A DNA stretch of 9,796 bases from Devosia equisanguinis (GTDB lineage Bacteria; Pseudomonadota; Alphaproteobacteria; Rhizobiales; Devosiaceae), in contig CAMDAL010000136.1 in the NCBI GenBank assembly GCA_945888565.1, positions 1-9,796 of the forward strand, written 5' to 3'. The translations under genes and the position numbers were made by a program. Positions 1-5,847 of this stretch are shown one piece after another (position 1 is the first letter of the stretch; each line of letters opens with the position of its first letter). The notes under the pieces are model-generated. The model was not told the origin of the DNA and made no database searches. It saw nothing but the letters and a program-made list of their open reading frames with translations.

Positions 1-2
1 CG

Positions 3-80
3 CACACGGTCGCCGGCGTGGTGATCGGCCACAAGGGCGCGCTGGTCGACCCCAAGCTGGTCAAGGGGATGGCGGGGTAA
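3..80 (+). CDS. C-terminal fragment of an unidentified protein
   Basis: An open frame runs in from the left edge and ends at TAA (78-80). The 25 visible residues read HTVAGVVIGHKGALVDPK followed by LVKGMAG. Codon use is strongly GC-biased, like the neighbouring genes, so it is probably the real end of a plus-strand gene. I do not recognise the family from this short tail. The hydrophobic VAGVVIG stretch followed by a charged end would suit the last beta strand and helix of an alpha/beta enzyme, but that is a guess. It converges on the small minus-strand ORF at 199-330. Confidence 0.6.
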   Translation, partial: HTVAGVVIGHKGALVDPKLVKGMAG

Positions 81-154
81 GGTTGGAGAGAGTACCGGCC
101 CCGCCCCCACAGTCCGGCGACATCGGCCGCTCCTGGCTCGTTGGGGACAATCCA

Positions 155-180
155 CTCCACGTGGCTTTTCAACGGTGGAG
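155..180. terminator. weak hairpin between convergent genes
   Basis: CTCCAC (155-160) and GTGGAG (175-180) are perfect complements around a 14-base loop containing CTTTTC. It lies between the end of the partial plus-strand gene (80) and the end of the small minus-strand ORF (199), where a shared terminator is expected. There is no T-run on either side, so this may be chance in GC-rich DNA. Confidence 0.25.
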
Positions 181-198
181 GGTCACGGCCCGAAGGGT

Positions 199-330
199 TC
201 AGTCGCGGCGGCGGATTCGCACCGGGATGCGGCGTTCGTTGCGCTGGTTCATGCTCGAAGCGACGACGAGCGACAGCACGAGCGCGCCGACGGCGATTGC
301 GAAGAGGAAATTGAAGGACAGGGCTTCCAT
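199..330 (-). CDS. small single-span membrane protein, 43 aa
   Basis: An ATG at 330 opens a 44-codon frame closed by TGA (201-199). The protein begins MEALSFNFLFAIAVGALVLS and continues with LVVASS. Residues 4-25 are almost wholly hydrophobic and form one likely transmembrane helix. The tail, from about residue 28, is strongly basic (NQRNERRIPVRIRRRD), so by the positive-inside rule the C terminus should face the cytoplasm. Nearly all codons end in G or C, unlike random sequence. A GGAG lies 10 bases upstream of the ATG. It follows the DUF924 gene on the same strand with a gap of about 98 bases and may be its downstream partner or stand alone. I do not recognise a family. Comparable tiny proteins often act as accessory subunits of membrane complexes, but nothing here names the partner. 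Confidence 0.6.
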   Translation of the reverse strand: MEALSFNFLFAIAVGALVLSLVVASSMNQRNERRIPVRIRRRD

Positions 331-428
331 GCGGTGCGGGCTCCGTAGTGTTCGGAGTCAGCAACGGAGAGGCGTCGGATTTTGTTGCGTGCCGTGACCA
401 CACGAGAACGCGAGGCCTGCCGAGGGGT

Positions 429-971
429 TCAGAACATGCCGCTGCCGGACTGCATGTATTCCAGTTCCTCCGGGGTCGAGTCGCGGCCGAGGGCTTCGTT
501 GCGGTAGGGGTAGCGGCCGAAGCGCTGCAGCGTCTCAATGTGGCGGCGCTGGAAATCGGAGAATTTCTCGTCGCCATAGGCGGCGAAGAGTGGCGCGGCT
601 TCAGCGTGCCCCGCGAGATCCTCGGAGTGCATGTATGGCAGGTAGGCGAACATGCGGCGGCGCGGCTCGAGTTCGAGGTCGCCGCCGGTGGCGACGAGCT
701 CACGAGCCAGATCGAGCGCCAGCGGATCAGACGCGAAGGCCTCGGGGCGCTTGCGATAGAGCTGGCGGGAGAACTGATCGAGCACGATGAGTTCGGCGAG
801 GCGGCCATCCGGCGCGGTGCGCCATGACGTGGCGTTGCCGGCGGCGACCCAGGCATGGGTGGCGGTGAACCGGCTGGCCAGCTCGGCATCGAACTCGGGC
901 TTGGCGCCGAACCAGTCGGACTCGTCGTGTTCGACGAACCAGAAGGCGAGGACAGAGTCGGGCTTATGCAT
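429..971 (-). CDS. DUF924 family protein
   Basis: The 180-residue product is full length for the DUF924 (TPR-like) family. Typical elements are the VLAFWF opening (residues 7-12) followed by W20-F21 (…DWFG), the core LDQFSRQLYRKRPEAFASDP (64-83), the FAYLPYMHSEDL block (108-119), and a C-terminal segment with RFGRYPYRNEALGR (150-163) and TPEELEYM (166-173). The family is all-helical and soluble. Its biochemical role is not established to my knowledge, so no function is assigned. I chose the ATG at 971 because GAGAGG lies 5 bases upstream and the conserved VLAFWF follows at once. An in-frame start 20 codons further up (1031) would add a basic stretch lacking family features and would lie on the far arm of a spacer dyad. 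It diverges from the 72-residue gene at 1077. Confidence 0.9.
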   Translation of the reverse strand: MHKPDSVLAFWFVEHDESDWFGAKPEFDAELASRFTATHAWVAAGNATSWRTAPDGRLAELIVLDQFSRQLYRKRPEAFASDPLALDLARELVATGGDLELEPRRRMFAYLPYMHSEDLAGHAEAAPLFAAYGDEKFSDFQRRHIETLQRFGRYPYRNEALGRDSTPEELEYMQSGSGMF

Positions 972-1005
972 GGGACCTCTCGTTCTTGCTTCACGCTTCC
1001 TTTCA

Positions 1006-1032
1006 CATGGGTGGTGGAGATTGCCACCCATG
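1006..1032. promoter_or_regulatory. perfect 9-bp dyad between divergent genes
   Basis: CATGGGTGG (1006-1014) and CCACCCATG (1024-1032) are exact reverse complements around a 9-base spacer (1015-1023). The dyad sits in the 105-base spacer between the starts of the DUF924 gene (971) and the small plus-strand gene (1077), 35 and 44 bases from the two start codons. The position suits an operator for a shared regulator or a cruciform. A transcript hairpin is possible in either direction. I could not assign clear -35/-10 pairs here, so the role is inferred from symmetry and position only. Confidence 0.45.
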
Positions 1033-1076
1033 CGGCAGTGATCCGGCTATCGGTCCTGTCCAAGGAGAGAATACCG

Positions 1077-1295
1077 ATGCGCCTCGTGAAACTCGATACG
1101 CCGGACGGCACCATCTACATCAACCCCGAGCATGTGGTGGCGGTTGCCAAGGGACTGCGCGACACGAAGGTGGAGACGGTGTCGGCGACGTTCGTGGTGA
1201 AGGATTCGCCCGAAGTGGTGGCGCGGCTGCTGGGGATGGAAGAAATCTCGCTCGACGTGACGCCACGGGCGGTGGGGTGGGTGAAGAGCGAGTAG
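1077..1295 (+). CDS. small FlbD-like hypothetical protein, 72 aa
   Basis: The 72-residue soluble product starts MRLVKLDTPDGTIYINPEHV. It alternates short hydrophobic strands (LVKL, GTIYINPEHVVAVA, VSATFVVKD) with a final short helix containing SPEVVARLL (44-52), followed by a tail ending in WVKSE. This pattern, including the 'polar pair then strand, then Asn-Pro' motif and the VV-K/D-S-xEV element, resembles the FlbD family of small flagellar-associated proteins. The similarity is judged by eye and no flagellar genes are nearby, so treat it as structural resemblance only. AAGGAG (1062-1067) lies 9 bases before the ATG and fixes the start; longer in-frame upstream sequence belongs to the spacer and the opposite DUF924 gene. 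It diverges from DUF924 across a 9-bp dyad. Confidence 0.75.
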   Translation: MRLVKLDTPDGTIYINPEHVVAVAKGLRDTKVETVSATFVVKDSPEVVARLLGMEEISLDVTPRAVGWVKSE

Positions 1296-1329
1296 GCCGG
1301 CGGGGCCGCTGAACGTTCCCGGCCGCTTC

Positions 1330-1560
1330 GAGCCTCCCCCTCTGCCTCGGGCATACGGCCCGGTCCAGGCCACTGGCCACCCTCCCCCTTGCGGGGAGGG
1401 TAAGGAAGCTTAGGGCGTCGACGCCTTGGCGTGAGGTCGGGAGGGGGTTCCACCTAGGATAGTGTATCAGACCAGCCCCGGTCATACCCCCCTCCTAGCT
1501 CTGCTACGTCGCTGTCGCTCCTAGCGACGCTACCTCCCCCGCAAGGGCGGGAGGTGGTCA
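1330..1560. repeat. cluster of palindromic intergenic repeats
   Basis: The 335-base gap 1296-1630 holds no convincing gene. It carries several hairpins: ACCCTCCCC (1379-1387) with GGGGAGGGT (1393-1401), 9 bp and a 5-base loop; GGAGGGGGT (1440-1448) with ACCCCCCTCC (1486-1495), one base bulged; GTCGCT (1514-1519) with AGCGAC (1523-1528); and ACCTCCC (1532-1538) with GGGAGGT (1549-1555). CTAGGA (1454-1459) is answered by TCCTAG at 1493 and again at 1519. C/G-rich palindromes of this kind are common between genes in Hyphomicrobiales. The cluster follows the plus-strand small gene and the end of the minus-strand dehydrogenase, so it may also terminate both transcripts. Confidence 0.7.
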
Positions 1561-1630
1561 GCGGCCTGTTCAGCCGTGTGCGATCGCTCGTCGGGAGGAT
1601 CACCAGCGCCTCACCCGTGCTTCGGCGTCT

Positions 1631-2632
1631 CTAGACCGTGACGATGGCCTTGATCAGGCCGGTGCGGTCGTGGGCCCAGTGGGGCATGTCGCGGGGGACG
1701 TCTTCGAGGGTCGTGGCGTGGGTGGCGAGCTTGGCCGTGGGGACGGCGCCTGAGCGGATGGCGGCCATGACGTGCTCGAAATCGCCCTTCTGAGCATTGC
1801 GCGAGGCGCGGATGGTGAGCTCGCGGCGGTGCACTTCGGAATCCGGGAACACCAGGTCGCCCTTGATGACGCCGACCAGCGTGTAGGCGCCGCCGTTGCG
1901 GGTGTGGAAGATCGAGGCGTTCATCGCCTTGATCGAGCCGGTGGCGTCGAAGACGGCATCGAAGCCGGTGTCCTTGATGGCGGTGAACTCGCGGCTTTCC
2001 ACCTCGGCGGGGCTGAAGGTGGTGAAGCCCAGCGCGCGGGTGGCGTCGATCTTGTCGGGCGCGGCATCGAGCACGGTCACGTCGGCACCGGCGATGCGCG
2101 CGAAATAGGCGACGCCGAGGCCGATGGGGCCGGAGCCGACGACCAGCACGCGGCTCGGCGCCTTCAGCTCGGTGCGGCGGATGGCGTGGGCGCCGATGGC
2201 GAGGAACTCGACCATGGCTGCATCACGCAGCGAGATGCCGTCGGCAGGATAGAGGTTCTGCGCGGGCATCACCATTTCGTCGGCCATGCCGCCATCGGCG
2301 TGGACGCCGACGACCTTCAGGGTCTCGCAGCAATTGGTCTTGCCCTCGCGGCAGGCAGGGCAGTGGCCGCAGTTGAGGTAGGGGTTGATGACGACCGCCT
2401 GCCCGGCAGAGAGCCCTGTTGCACCGTTGGGATCGATGACGGTGCCGGACAACTCGTGGCCGATGATGCGCGGGTAGTCGAAGAACGGGAAGTTGCCTTC
2501 GAAGATATGGTAGTCGGTGCCGCAGATGCCGATGTGCTTGACCGCGACCCGCACCCAGCCCGGCTGCAGCTCCGGGCGCGGCGCATCGACCAGCGCGAGC
2601 TTTTCCGGGGCGGTGCATTGGATGGCGCGCAT
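1631..2632 (-). CDS. zinc-dependent alcohol dehydrogenase, L-galactonate 5-dehydrogenase type
   Basis: This 333-residue medium-chain dehydrogenase should oxidise a sugar-acid or polyol hydroxyl with NAD+. Catalytic-zinc ligands are visible as Cys37 (GICGTDYH), His59-Glu60 (GHE) and Glu142. The structural zinc site is Cys88, Cys91, Cys94 and Cys102 (CGHCPACREGKTNCC). The Rossmann loop GSGPIG is at 166-171 and Asp189 ends the second strand, favouring NAD over NADP. The order GICGTD–GNFPFFDYPRIIGHE–CPACREGKTNCC–VVGVHADGG closely follows E. coli LgoD (L-galactonate 5-dehydrogenase) as I remember it. Exact substrate remains open: L-galactonate, L-fuconate-like acids and L-threonine-like alcohols are possible. 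The start at 2632 is chosen because GGGAG lies 9 bases upstream and a TATGAT box (2666-2661) lies between this ATG and the longer alternative at 2686. It diverges from the aldolase gene. Confidence 0.85.
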   Translation of the reverse strand: MRAIQCTAPEKLALVDAPRPELQPGWVRVAVKHIGICGTDYHIFEGNFPFFDYPRIIGHELSGTVIDPNGATGLSAGQAVVINPYLNCGHCPACREGKTNCCETLKVVGVHADGGMADEMVMPAQNLYPADGISLRDAAMVEFLAIGAHAIRRTELKAPSRVLVVGSGPIGLGVAYFARIAGADVTVLDAAPDKIDATRALGFTTFSPAEVESREFTAIKDTGFDAVFDATGSIKAMNASIFHTRNGGAYTLVGVIKGDLVFPDSEVHRRELTIRASRNAQKGDFEHVMAAIRSGAVPTAKLATHATTLEDVPRDMPHWAHDRTGLIKAIVTV

Positions 2633-2660
2633 GATCGGTGTCTCCCTCATTCCGGCGGGC

Positions 2661-2688
2661 ATCATAGCGGCGGGCGGCTTGGCCACAA
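2661..2688 (-). promoter_or_regulatory. predicted promoter of the zinc dehydrogenase gene
   Basis: On the minus strand TTGTGG (2688-2683) and TATGAT (2666-2661) are separated by 16 bases, which suits a sigma-70 promoter with a near-consensus -10. Transcription would start about 20 bases before the ATG at 2632. Its -35 overlaps that of the promoter pointing the other way, so the two directions may compete or share a regulator. Confidence 0.4.
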
Positions 2689-2707
2689 GGGCCGGGCAGG
2701 CTAGAAA
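2679..2707 (+). promoter_or_regulatory. predicted promoter of the threonine aldolase gene
   Basis: TTGGCC (2679-2684) and TAGAAA (2702-2707) lie 17 bases apart, the preferred sigma-70 spacing, and 29 bases upstream of the aldolase start at 2737. The -10 is weak (4 of 6). It is back to back with the minus-strand promoter for the dehydrogenase. Confidence 0.35.
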
Positions 2708-2736
2708 CGTTCCGGCATTTTAAGAGGTTACGCGAC

Positions 2737-3780
2737 TTGAACTTTGCATCGGACAACTGGGCCGGGGCGACGCCCGAGGTGATGGCGGCGCTGAACCGCG
2801 CCAACGCGGGCTTTGCGCCGGCCTATGGCGGCGACCCGCTGACGGCGAGGGTGACGGAGCGCTTCGCCGAGGTGTTCGAGCACGAGGTGGAGGTGTGGTT
2901 CACCGGCACGGGGACGGCGGCCAACTCGCTGTCGCTCAGCGGGCTTACGCGGCCGGGCGGCGTGGTGTTCACCAGCGGCGAGGCGCATGTGAACGCCGAC
3001 GAGAGCAATGCTTTCGAGTTCCAGTCGGGCGGCATGAAGATCATCGGGCTGCCGAGCCCTGACGGGCGGATCGTGCCCGAGGCCTTCGCGGCGGCGCTGA
3101 CCCGGCACCCGGATGGCGGGCGCACCGTGCCGGTGGCGCTCAGCCTCACCAACGCGACGGAATGGGGCACGGTGTATGCGCCGTCGCAGGTGGCGGAGCT
3201 CAGCGCCATTGCGCGCGGGCGCGGCCTGCTGGTGCACACCGATGGGGCACGGTTCGGCAACGCCGTGGCGGCGACGGGCGCCACACCCGCCGAACTGACG
3301 TGGAAGTCGGGCGTCGACTTCATGAGTTTTGGCGCGACGAAAAACGGGGCGTGGGCGGCGGAGGCGATCGTGGCGTTCCGGCCCGGGCTGTTCGAGGGGA
3401 TGGAGCAGCGGCGGCAGCGGGCCGGGCATGTGTTTTCGAAGGCGCGGTTCGTGGCGGCGCAGTTCGAGGGGTACTTTGCCGATGGGGCGTGGCTGAAGCG
3501 GGCCGGGCATGCCAACGCGATGGCGGAGCGGCTGCGGGCCGGACTGCGGGGGAGCAACCGGGCGCGGCTCGCCTGGGAGAGCGCCATCAACGAGGTGTTC
3601 GCGGTGGTGCCGGTGGAGGTGCTCGCCGCGGTGCGGGCCGCCGGTGGCGCGATGCACGAGTGGCCGGCGGAGACGGCGGCGGAGGATCGGCGGCCGGGGG
3701 CGGGCGAGGTGATGGTGCGGCTGGTGACGAGCTGGGCGACGGAATCGACCGAAGTCGACACCTTCCTGGCATTGCTCTGA
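2737..3780 (+). CDS. ltaE: low-specificity L-threonine aldolase (PLP enzyme)
   Basis: The 347-residue product belongs to the beta-eliminating lyase/threonine aldolase family, cytosolic fold-type I PLP enzymes that split L-threonine or L-allo-threonine to glycine and acetaldehyde. Visible landmarks are the SDNWAGATPEVM opening (5-16), GTGTAAN (57-63) for phosphate binding, His84 in EAHVNADE, which stacks on the PLP ring, HTDGARFGNA (167-176) with Asp169 and Arg172, and the Schiff-base Lys202 in SFGATKNG. The length is normal. The start is a TTG: no ATG precedes the conserved N terminus, and AAGAGG (2722-2727) lies 9 bases upstream. The product ends at TGA 3778-3780, running into a palindromic repeat shared with the convergent VOC gene. 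The family is broad, so related beta-hydroxy amino acids could be the true substrates. Confidence 0.88.
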   Translation: MNFASDNWAGATPEVMAALNRANAGFAPAYGGDPLTARVTERFAEVFEHEVEVWFTGTGTAANSLSLSGLTRPGGVVFTSGEAHVNADESNAFEFQSGGMKIIGLPSPDGRIVPEAFAAALTRHPDGGRTVPVALSLTNATEWGTVYAPSQVAELSAIARGRGLLVHTDGARFGNAVAATGATPAELTWKSGVDFMSFGATKNGAWAAEAIVAFRPGLFEGMEQRRQRAGHVFSKARFVAAQFEGYFADGAWLKRAGHANAMAERLRAGLRGSNRARLAWESAINEVFAVVPVEVLAAVRAAGGAMHEWPAETAAEDRRPGAGEVMVRLVTSWATESTEVDTFLALL

Positions 3781-3789
3781 GCGGGACCG

Positions 3790-3896
3790 CCCTCTCCCAT
3801 CCTACCCCATGAAGGGGGAGGTGAAGAGAGTGCCCGCTGAGACGGAGTGTTCCGCTACGTGGCACCTCCCCCCTTGTGGGGGAGGATGGGAGGGGG
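3790..3896. repeat. 107-bp element with 34-bp terminal inverted repeats
   Basis: The 34-base arms 3790-3823 and 3863-3896 are inverted repeats matching at 29 of 34 positions, with a 39-base centre (3824-3862). Each arm is itself partly palindromic (for example CACCTCCCC…GGGGGAGG in the right arm). The element fills the gap between the convergent aldolase (ends 3780) and VOC gene (ends 3915), so it can act as a two-way terminator. The motif style matches the cluster at 1330-1560. Terminal repeats with no coding centre are typical of a MITE or a REP/BIME-like unit; I saw no clear target-site duplication. Confidence 0.7.
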
Positions 3897-3914
3897 GCCG
3901 TCGCGGCTCGACAA

Positions 3915-4832
3915 TCAGCCTACTGAGACCCTCGCCAGGTTGCCCGCCGGGTCCCGCACTTCGAGGCCAGCGTTCGTCTCATCGAACGCCGCGCCGATCG
4001 CCCGCAGCCTCGCCTTCATGGCGTCGAGCGATGCCGCGTCGGGGACGACGATGCCGAACCAGCGGAGGCCGGCGTGGCCGTCGGGTTGCTGCTTCGCGTT
4101 GGGGCCGGCCCAGACGTTGAAGGCGAGGGCGTGGGGCGTGTAGTCGAGGCCGAGGTCGCCCATGCCGAAGCGGCGCATGATGAACAGGCCGCCGAAGCCG
4201 ATGCCGTCGCGGTAGAAGGCCATAGCGCGATCGAGATCGTTGACGTGCAGGTGGATGTGGCCGATGCGGGTGCCGGCGGGCATGGCAGCCTGCAGGACGG
4301 GTGTGGGGCCGAGTTCGGCGAGGAGGTCGTCGAGATCGATAGGTTCGCGGCCCGAATGCGGGCTGCCGTCGAGGGTGCGGACGTAGACGCCTTCGTCGGC
4401 CTCGCCGATGCGGCCGCGCCACGGGGTTTCGAAGGTGATCTCGATGCCGTTATTGTCGGCATCCCACAGGTAGACGGCCTCGGAGACGAGGTGGTCGGTG
4501 GGCGAGATGCGGACGCGGCGCTGCAGGGCGCGCACCACCATCTGCGCCAGGTCGGCGCGGGTCGGGACGTGGATGGCGACGTGGTAGAGGCCGAGGCTGT
4601 GGTCGAGCACCGGGTGGCTGGCGCCGAGTTCCAGCGTGATCAGCTCTTTCGTGCCGACGCCTAGATGCACGGCTTCCGCATCCTCGGCGATGAGGTCGAG
4701 GCCGACAACGTCACGCCAGACGAACAGCGCCTGGTCGCGTTTGGTGACGGCGAGGCGCGCCGGGCCGAGCGTGGTGGTGAGCGGCAGGGTGGGCGCCGAG
4801 CGGACGGCGCGCTGGGATTCGACGGTGATCAT
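3915..4832 (-). CDS. two-domain VOC (glyoxalase/catechol 2,3-dioxygenase-like) protein
   Basis: The 305-residue soluble product has two vicinal-oxygen-chelate domains (about 22-138 and 188-305), the layout of CatE-type catechol 2,3-dioxygenases. The first domain has His84 (GLYHVAIHVP) and Glu131 (NNGIEITFETPW), but the usual first metal histidine is absent (LGPARLAV). The second domain keeps His192 (GHIHLHVNDLDRAMAFYRDGIGF) and His234 (DYTPHALAFNVW). The third ligand, normally Glu in DPxGNxxEL, is Arg301 here (DPAGNLARVSV). A normal ring-cleaving iron site is therefore doubtful, and the substrate is unknown. The ATG at 4832 is chosen because AAGGA lies 9 bases upstream and residue 22 already enters the first domain. 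It lies downstream of the ABC operon on the same strand but is separated from it by two hairpins, so it is probably transcribed alone. Confidence 0.82.
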   Translation of the reverse strand: MITVESQRAVRSAPTLPLTTTLGPARLAVTKRDQALFVWRDVVGLDLIAEDAEAVHLGVGTKELITLELGASHPVLDHSLGLYHVAIHVPTRADLAQMVVRALQRRVRISPTDHLVSEAVYLWDADNNGIEITFETPWRGRIGEADEGVYVRTLDGSPHSGREPIDLDDLLAELGPTPVLQAAMPAGTRIGHIHLHVNDLDRAMAFYRDGIGFGGLFIMRRFGMGDLGLDYTPHALAFNVWAGPNAKQQPDGHAGLRWFGIVVPDAASLDAMKARLRAIGAAFDETNAGLEVRDPAGNLARVSVG

Positions 4833-4863
4833 CTGGCGAGTTCCTTGTTGGCCGACAGAATAG

Positions 4864-4904
4864 GCATATCCCGCCCGCGGCACCATTGCCGGGACGGGAT
4901 ATGC
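4864..4904. promoter_or_regulatory. 41-base hairpin upstream of the VOC gene
   Basis: GCATATCCCG (4864-4873) pairs perfectly with CGGGATATGC (4895-4904). Inside, CCCG (4874-4877) pairs with CGGG (4890-4893) around a bulged A, giving about 14 bp in all. It sits 32 bases upstream of the VOC start, after the terminator of the ABC operon. It could be an operator, a leader hairpin or a small palindromic repeat; it lacks a T-run, so a plain terminator is less likely. Confidence 0.45.
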
Positions 4905-4910
4905 AGCCGA

Positions 4911-4963
4911 TACCTGAAGTAACGAATGGGTGGAGGGGTTAGCCCATTCGGTAGTCTCAGGTA
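4911..4963 (-). terminator. nested hairpin terminating the ABC operon
   Basis: Two nested inverted repeats are visible: TACCTGA (4911-4917) with TCAGGTA (4957-4963), and inside it CGAATGGG (4923-4930) with CCCATTCG (4943-4950), 8 bp and exact. The outer right arm overlaps the permease stop codon (4957-4959). The position at the end of the minus-strand operon indicates a terminator. Only a short TT follows the inner stem on the minus strand, so efficiency is uncertain. Confidence 0.55.
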
Positions 4964-5847
4964 GCGACAAACCTGCGGCGATACTCGCTGGCGAGGTAGA
5001 CCAGCACGAAGGCCACGCCGACGCCGCCGACCAGCTGGCTCCAGTCCACCTCGGTGAGTAAGCGGGTGAAGAGCGAACCGGCGTTGAAGGTGCTGTCCTG
5101 CACCATAGTGGCGAAGATGTCGTCACGGCCGACGGCGAAGTTGATGCGGTCGCGCAGGTAGCTCAGCACGAAGCCGCCATCGCGATCCTCGAAAATGTTG
5201 CGGAACAGCAGGTTTTCGGCGAGACCCACCAGCGCCGGGATCAGGAAGGCGAGCGGGATCGACCAGCGGCGGAACAGCACCGAGAGCAGACCGACCCAGG
5301 CGAAGAACGGGGCGTACCAGAGCAGCGCCAGCACCAGGTAGCCGAGATCGAACGCCAGGATGTTCAGCGCCGAGGCAAAGAACGCCGATGGATTGGAGAC
5401 GGTGAAGCCCGGCACGGTGGCCAGCATGATGACCACGCCGACGAAGACGATCACCCCGCTGAGGATAAGCGCCACGAAGATCAGCGCCGGGAAAATGCTG
5501 AAGCCGGCCAGCATCTTGGAGGCGAGGATCTTGAAGTCGGACTGCGGCATCGATTTCCAGAACAGCATGGCGTTGTTGCGGGAATCGGCGCTGAAGGCAT
5601 CGGCGAAGTAGAAGAACAACGCGAGAAGCAGGTAGACCATCCACAGCGCCGACATGGCGAGGAAGCCGAACTCGAAGCCCTTGGCACCCGAGACGATGGC
5701 TACCCTGGCCTGGGCCTCGAAGCGGCCGATGCCGATGCCGGACAGCATGATGACGGTGAGGACGACGAGGATGACGGCGGGCGCGTAGAGGAACGCGCCG
5801 CGATGCTCGAGATACTCGCGCTTGATGAGAGCGGTAAGGGACTTCAT
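4957..5847 (-). CDS. ABC-2-type transporter permease
   Basis: The 296-residue integral membrane protein has about six predicted spans: residues 20-41, 59-84, 118-146, 160-191, 198-215 and 271-288. The N-terminal KREYLEHRGAF (9-19) and the cytoplasmic loop SADSRNNAMLFWKSMPQSDF (86-105) after the second span are typical of ABC-2 exporter permeases found next to YtrA-type regulators. It would pair with the ATPase encoded just upstream to move a lipid, peptide or antibiotic-like compound outward. The ATG overlaps the ATPase stop as ATGA (5847-5844), so translation is probably coupled. It is the last gene of the operon, with a hairpin terminator beginning at its stop codon. Substrate cannot be read from the sequence. 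Confidence 0.85.
   Translation of the reverse strand: MKSLTALIKREYLEHRGAFLYAPAVILVVLTVIMLSGIGIGRFEAQARVAIVSGAKGFEFGFLAMSALWMVYLLLALFFYFADAFSADSRNNAMLFWKSMPQSDFKILASKMLAGFSIFPALIFVALILSGVIVFVGVVIMLATVPGFTVSNPSAFFASALNILAFDLGYLVLALLWYAPFFAWVGLLSVLFRRWSIPLAFLIPALVGLAENLLFRNIFEDRDGGFVLSYLRDRINFAVGRDDIFATMVQDSTFNAGSLFTRLLTEVDWSQLVGGVGVAFVLVYLASEYRRRFVAT

Noticed and set aside
83..397. Plus-strand open frame of 104 codons at the left end
   Set aside because: Composition is Arg/Ser-rich with no family feature and no good ribosome site. It covers the well-formed 43-residue membrane ORF on the other strand, whose codon bias is far better.
1330..1560. CRISPR-like array
   Set aside because: The repeats are inverted and differ from each other; there are no regularly spaced identical direct repeats with unique spacers.
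1772..2704. Long plus-strand frame (310 codons) opposite the zinc dehydrogenase
   Set aside because: It is a mirror of the GC-biased codons of the real gene; it is rich in Gly/Ala/Asp/His with no recognisable motif, whereas the minus strand shows all zinc and NAD motifs.
3915..5126. VOC gene extended upstream to 5126 (403 codons)
   Set aside because: The extra ~98 residues are Ser/Pro-rich, cross two hairpins and the permease end, and precede a good ribosome site at the 4832 start.
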